This document shows positions 62,570 through 64,000 of a stretch of DNA of 64,000 nt, piece by piece; within the stretch, counting starts at the first letter, position 1; every line of letters begins with the position of its first letter. The notes beneath the pieces were generated by a model. It had not been told where the DNA came from and did no database searches. It was given only the letters and a program-made list of their open reading frames with translations. A program made the translations under genes and the position numbers. The DNA is taken from NCBI RefSeq assembly GCF_900114705.1, contig NZ_FOTW01000006.1, positions 186,001 through 250,000 of the forward strand, read 5' to 3'. The stretch is from Rugamonas rubra. GTDB taxonomy: Bacteria > Pseudomonadota > Gammaproteobacteria > Burkholderiales > Burkholderiaceae_D.

Positions 62570-62596
62570 AGGGTCAGACCCTAAGGGTCTGACCCT
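62570..62596. repeat. GGGTCAGACCC palindromic repeat, copy E
   Basis: AGGGTCAGACCCT-A-AGGGTCTGACCCT, 27 bases. Flanked by CCCACCAG and GTGGGTGG, an outer inverted pair. Located between the DPP III-like gene start and the SDR gene stop. Confidence 0.9.
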
Positions 62597-62660
62597 GGCT
62601 CTTTGCCTGTGGGTGGTGTGGGAGCCGCCTGCGCCTTGGCTCAGCGGCATCTACCTCTGC

Positions 62661-63269
62661 TTACCAAACGCGGAAGGTCTGGCCGGTCTGCGGCCCGTCG
62701 ACGCTGCGGCTGTAGGCCAGCGCGACGCGGCTGCCCTTGGCCGGCTCGAAGCCGATGAAGAAGGGGCCGTAGGTGTCGAGCGCCTCCTCCAGCACCGTCG
62801 GGCTGACCACGTTGATGCGCAGGCCGCGCCGCAGATCGATGGCGGCGCCGCGCACAAAGCCCTCCAGCGCCGAGTTGACCATGCTGGCGCTGCTGCCGCC
62901 ACGGATCGGCTGCTCGCTGACGATGCCGCTGGTGAGGGTGATCGAGCCGCCGTCGTTCAAATGCTCCTGCGCCACCAGGGCGACGTTGACCTGCCCCATC
63001 AGCTTGCTGTCGAGGCCGATGCGGTACTGCTCGGGTGTGAACTCGGCCAACGGCGCGAAGTGAAGCACGCCGGCGGTGACCACCACGGCGTCGAACTTAC
63101 CGCTCTTGCCGGCCTCGGTGAACAGGCGGCGCACCTGGGCGATGTCGGCCATGTCGACCTGGTACTGGCCGCCCTTGCCGCCGACGGTGACGATTTGGTG
63201 GCGTTTGCCCAGTTCCTCGGTGACAGCCGAGCCGACGGTGCCGGTGGCGCCAATGACGAGTACTTTCAT
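62661..63269 (-). CDS. SDR-fold protein lacking the usual Tyr-Lys site
   Basis: A 202-residue Rossmann protein. The N-terminal VIGATGTVGSAVTEEL is the nucleotide-binding glycine motif and LVIG... continues the strand. The position of the catalytic YxxxK reads SMVNS (in SASMVNSALEGF), so both catalytic residues are missing. This matches the SDR subgroup represented by Listeria Lin1944, in which the catalytic residues are absent. It is divergent from the LysR gene at 63367, so that regulator probably controls it. Confidence 0.88.
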   Translation of the reverse strand: MKVLVIGATGTVGSAVTEELGKRHQIVTVGGKGGQYQVDMADIAQVRRLFTEAGKSGKFDAVVVTAGVLHFAPLAEFTPEQYRIGLDSKLMGQVNVALVAQEHLNDGGSITLTSGIVSEQPIRGGSSASMVNSALEGFVRGAAIDLRRGLRINVVSPTVLEEALDTYGPFFIGFEPAKGSRVALAYSRSVDGPQTGQTFRVW

Positions 63270-63366
63270 GATGCTGCTCCTCTGAGTTGTGATAAGTGCA
63301 ATCAGTATGGACTCATTCGCTTGAGGAATAAATGCGCTACCATGAACAACATTACTAACCCACAGT

Positions 63367-64000
63367 ATGCAATCCATGGACAAGCTACGCAGCATGGAAG
63401 TCTTCGTCGCCGTGGTCGACGCCGGCAGCTTCACCGGCGCGGCGAGCGCCTGCGCCATCTCGCCGGTCATGGTGGGCAAGCACATCGCGCAGCTGGAGGA
63501 GCGCCTGGGCGCGCGCCTGCTGACGCGCACCACGCGGCGCCAGAGCCTGACCGAGATCGGCCAACAGTACGTCGAGCAGTGCCGCGCCATCCTGGCGCAG
63601 ATCGCCGCCGCCGAGAGCGGCGCCGAGGCGATGCGCGCCGCGCCGCGCGGCCGCCTGAAGATCACCGCGCCGGTTTCCTTCGGCAGCGAGTGGCTGGGGC
63701 CGGCCATGACCGACTACCTGGCGCTGCACCCCGAGGTGAGCCTGGATTTGAACTTGAACGACCGCACGGTCGACCTGGTCGACGAGGGCTACGACGCGGC
63801 GATCCGCATCGGCAGGCTGGAGGATTCGAGCATGGTGGCGCGCGCCCTGTTCCCGTATGCGATGGTGATCTGCGCTTCGCCGGAGTATCTGGCGCGGCGC
63901 GGCCGGCCGCGGCGGCCGAGCGAACTGGCCGCGCACGAATGCCTCGACTTCACGCCGTGGCAGCACAGCCTGCGCTGGCGCCTGGACGGCAGCGACGGCG
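63367..64000 (+). CDS. LysR-family regulator, 3' end outside window
   Basis: At least 211 codons from the ATG at 63367 (or 63376). The N-terminal winged helix reads FVAVVDAGSFTGAASACAISPVMVGKHIAQLEERLGARLLTRTTRR; the ligand-binding domain follows (GRLKITAPVSFGSEWLGPAMTDYL). The frame is open to the last base. Divergent from the SDR gene by 97 bases, a classic LysR arrangement. The 97-base region has AT-rich dyads (ATTACT; TGAACAACATT). Confidence 0.92.
   Translation, partial: MQSMDKLRSMEVFVAVVDAGSFTGAASACAISPVMVGKHIAQLEERLGARLLTRTTRRQSLTEIGQQYVEQCRAILAQIAAAESGAEAMRAAPRGRLKITAPVSFGSEWLGPAMTDYLALHPEVSLDLNLNDRTVDLVDEGYDAAIRIGRLEDSSMVARALFPYAMVICASPEYLARRGRPRRPSELAAHECLDFTPWQHSLRWRLDGSDG

Overview
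The window is about 64 kb of high-GC, densely coding chromosome. It looks like a betaproteobacterium of the Oxalobacteraceae type (Massilia/Duganella/Janthinobacterium-like). Evidence for this is the ileS-lspA-coaBC-dut order, the aat-bpt pair beside pyrD, a phasin, a PEP-CTERM protein and the many NTD-like GC-rich third codon positions. The assignment is an inference from gene content and was not tested by alignment. Nearly everything is ordinary chromosomal backbone. No transposase, integrase, phage structural gene or CRISPR array is visible.

Layout. 1-5.9 kb: ileS (5' truncated by the window), lspA, coaBC, dut and a lipoprotein with a degenerate M48 peptidase fold. 5.9-11.8 kb: small secreted and membrane proteins, XdhC, an EamA exporter overlapping an AlkA-type glycosylase, a TipA-like MerR regulator with its own 19-bp-spacer promoter, a NIPSNAP protein and an AT-richer pair of unknown membrane genes. 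11.9-12.4 kb: three tandem initiator tRNA-Met genes. 12.6-16.9 kb: Nudix hydrolase, the two N-degron transferases aat and bpt, pyrD and an aldo/keto reductase. 17.2-27.3 kb: a TonB receptor, an orphan periplasmic binding-like protein, then a minus-strand sulfate block (sbp, hydrolase, peroxiredoxin, cysT, cysW, cysA, cysB). 27.3-32.5 kb: dgkA, an IclR regulator, a PBP7-type endopeptidase, nitroreductase, EamA exporter and phasin. 32.6-38.1 kb: livFGMH without a binding protein, then ispH and fkpB. 38.2-46.6 kb: radC, rpmB-rpmG, unknown and GNAT genes, desaturase, MscS channel, rsmB, purN, barstar-like protein. 47-52.5 kb: glycine-zipper protein, spermidine-synthase-like protein, orphan GspE-like ATPase, tRNA-Lys with a TacA/TacT-type toxin-antitoxin pair behind it, YidB and PsiF proteins. 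52.7-64 kb: two more orphan periplasmic binding-like proteins, a winged-helix regulator with a clear operator, a secreted trypsin with a PEP-CTERM tail, an S9 peptidase, a BON protein, two HExxH proteins, an SDR and a divergent LysR regulator cut by the window end.

The most informative non-coding signals are: a five-copy palindromic intergenic repeat built on GGGTCAGACCC; the initiator tRNA array, in which two genes carry T1 (a U1:A72 pair) and one carries C1 (the usual mismatch); a sigma-54 style promoter plus intrinsic terminator upstream of livH; a motif shared by the sbp and cysT promoters that probably is the CysB site; and a perfect 10-bp inverted repeat in front of the winged-helix regulator. 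I found no convincing wholly new multi-gene system. The best candidates for new biology are the degenerate M48 lipoprotein, the unknown membrane pair at 11.2-11.8 kb, the three orphan binding-like proteins and the initiator tRNA variants.
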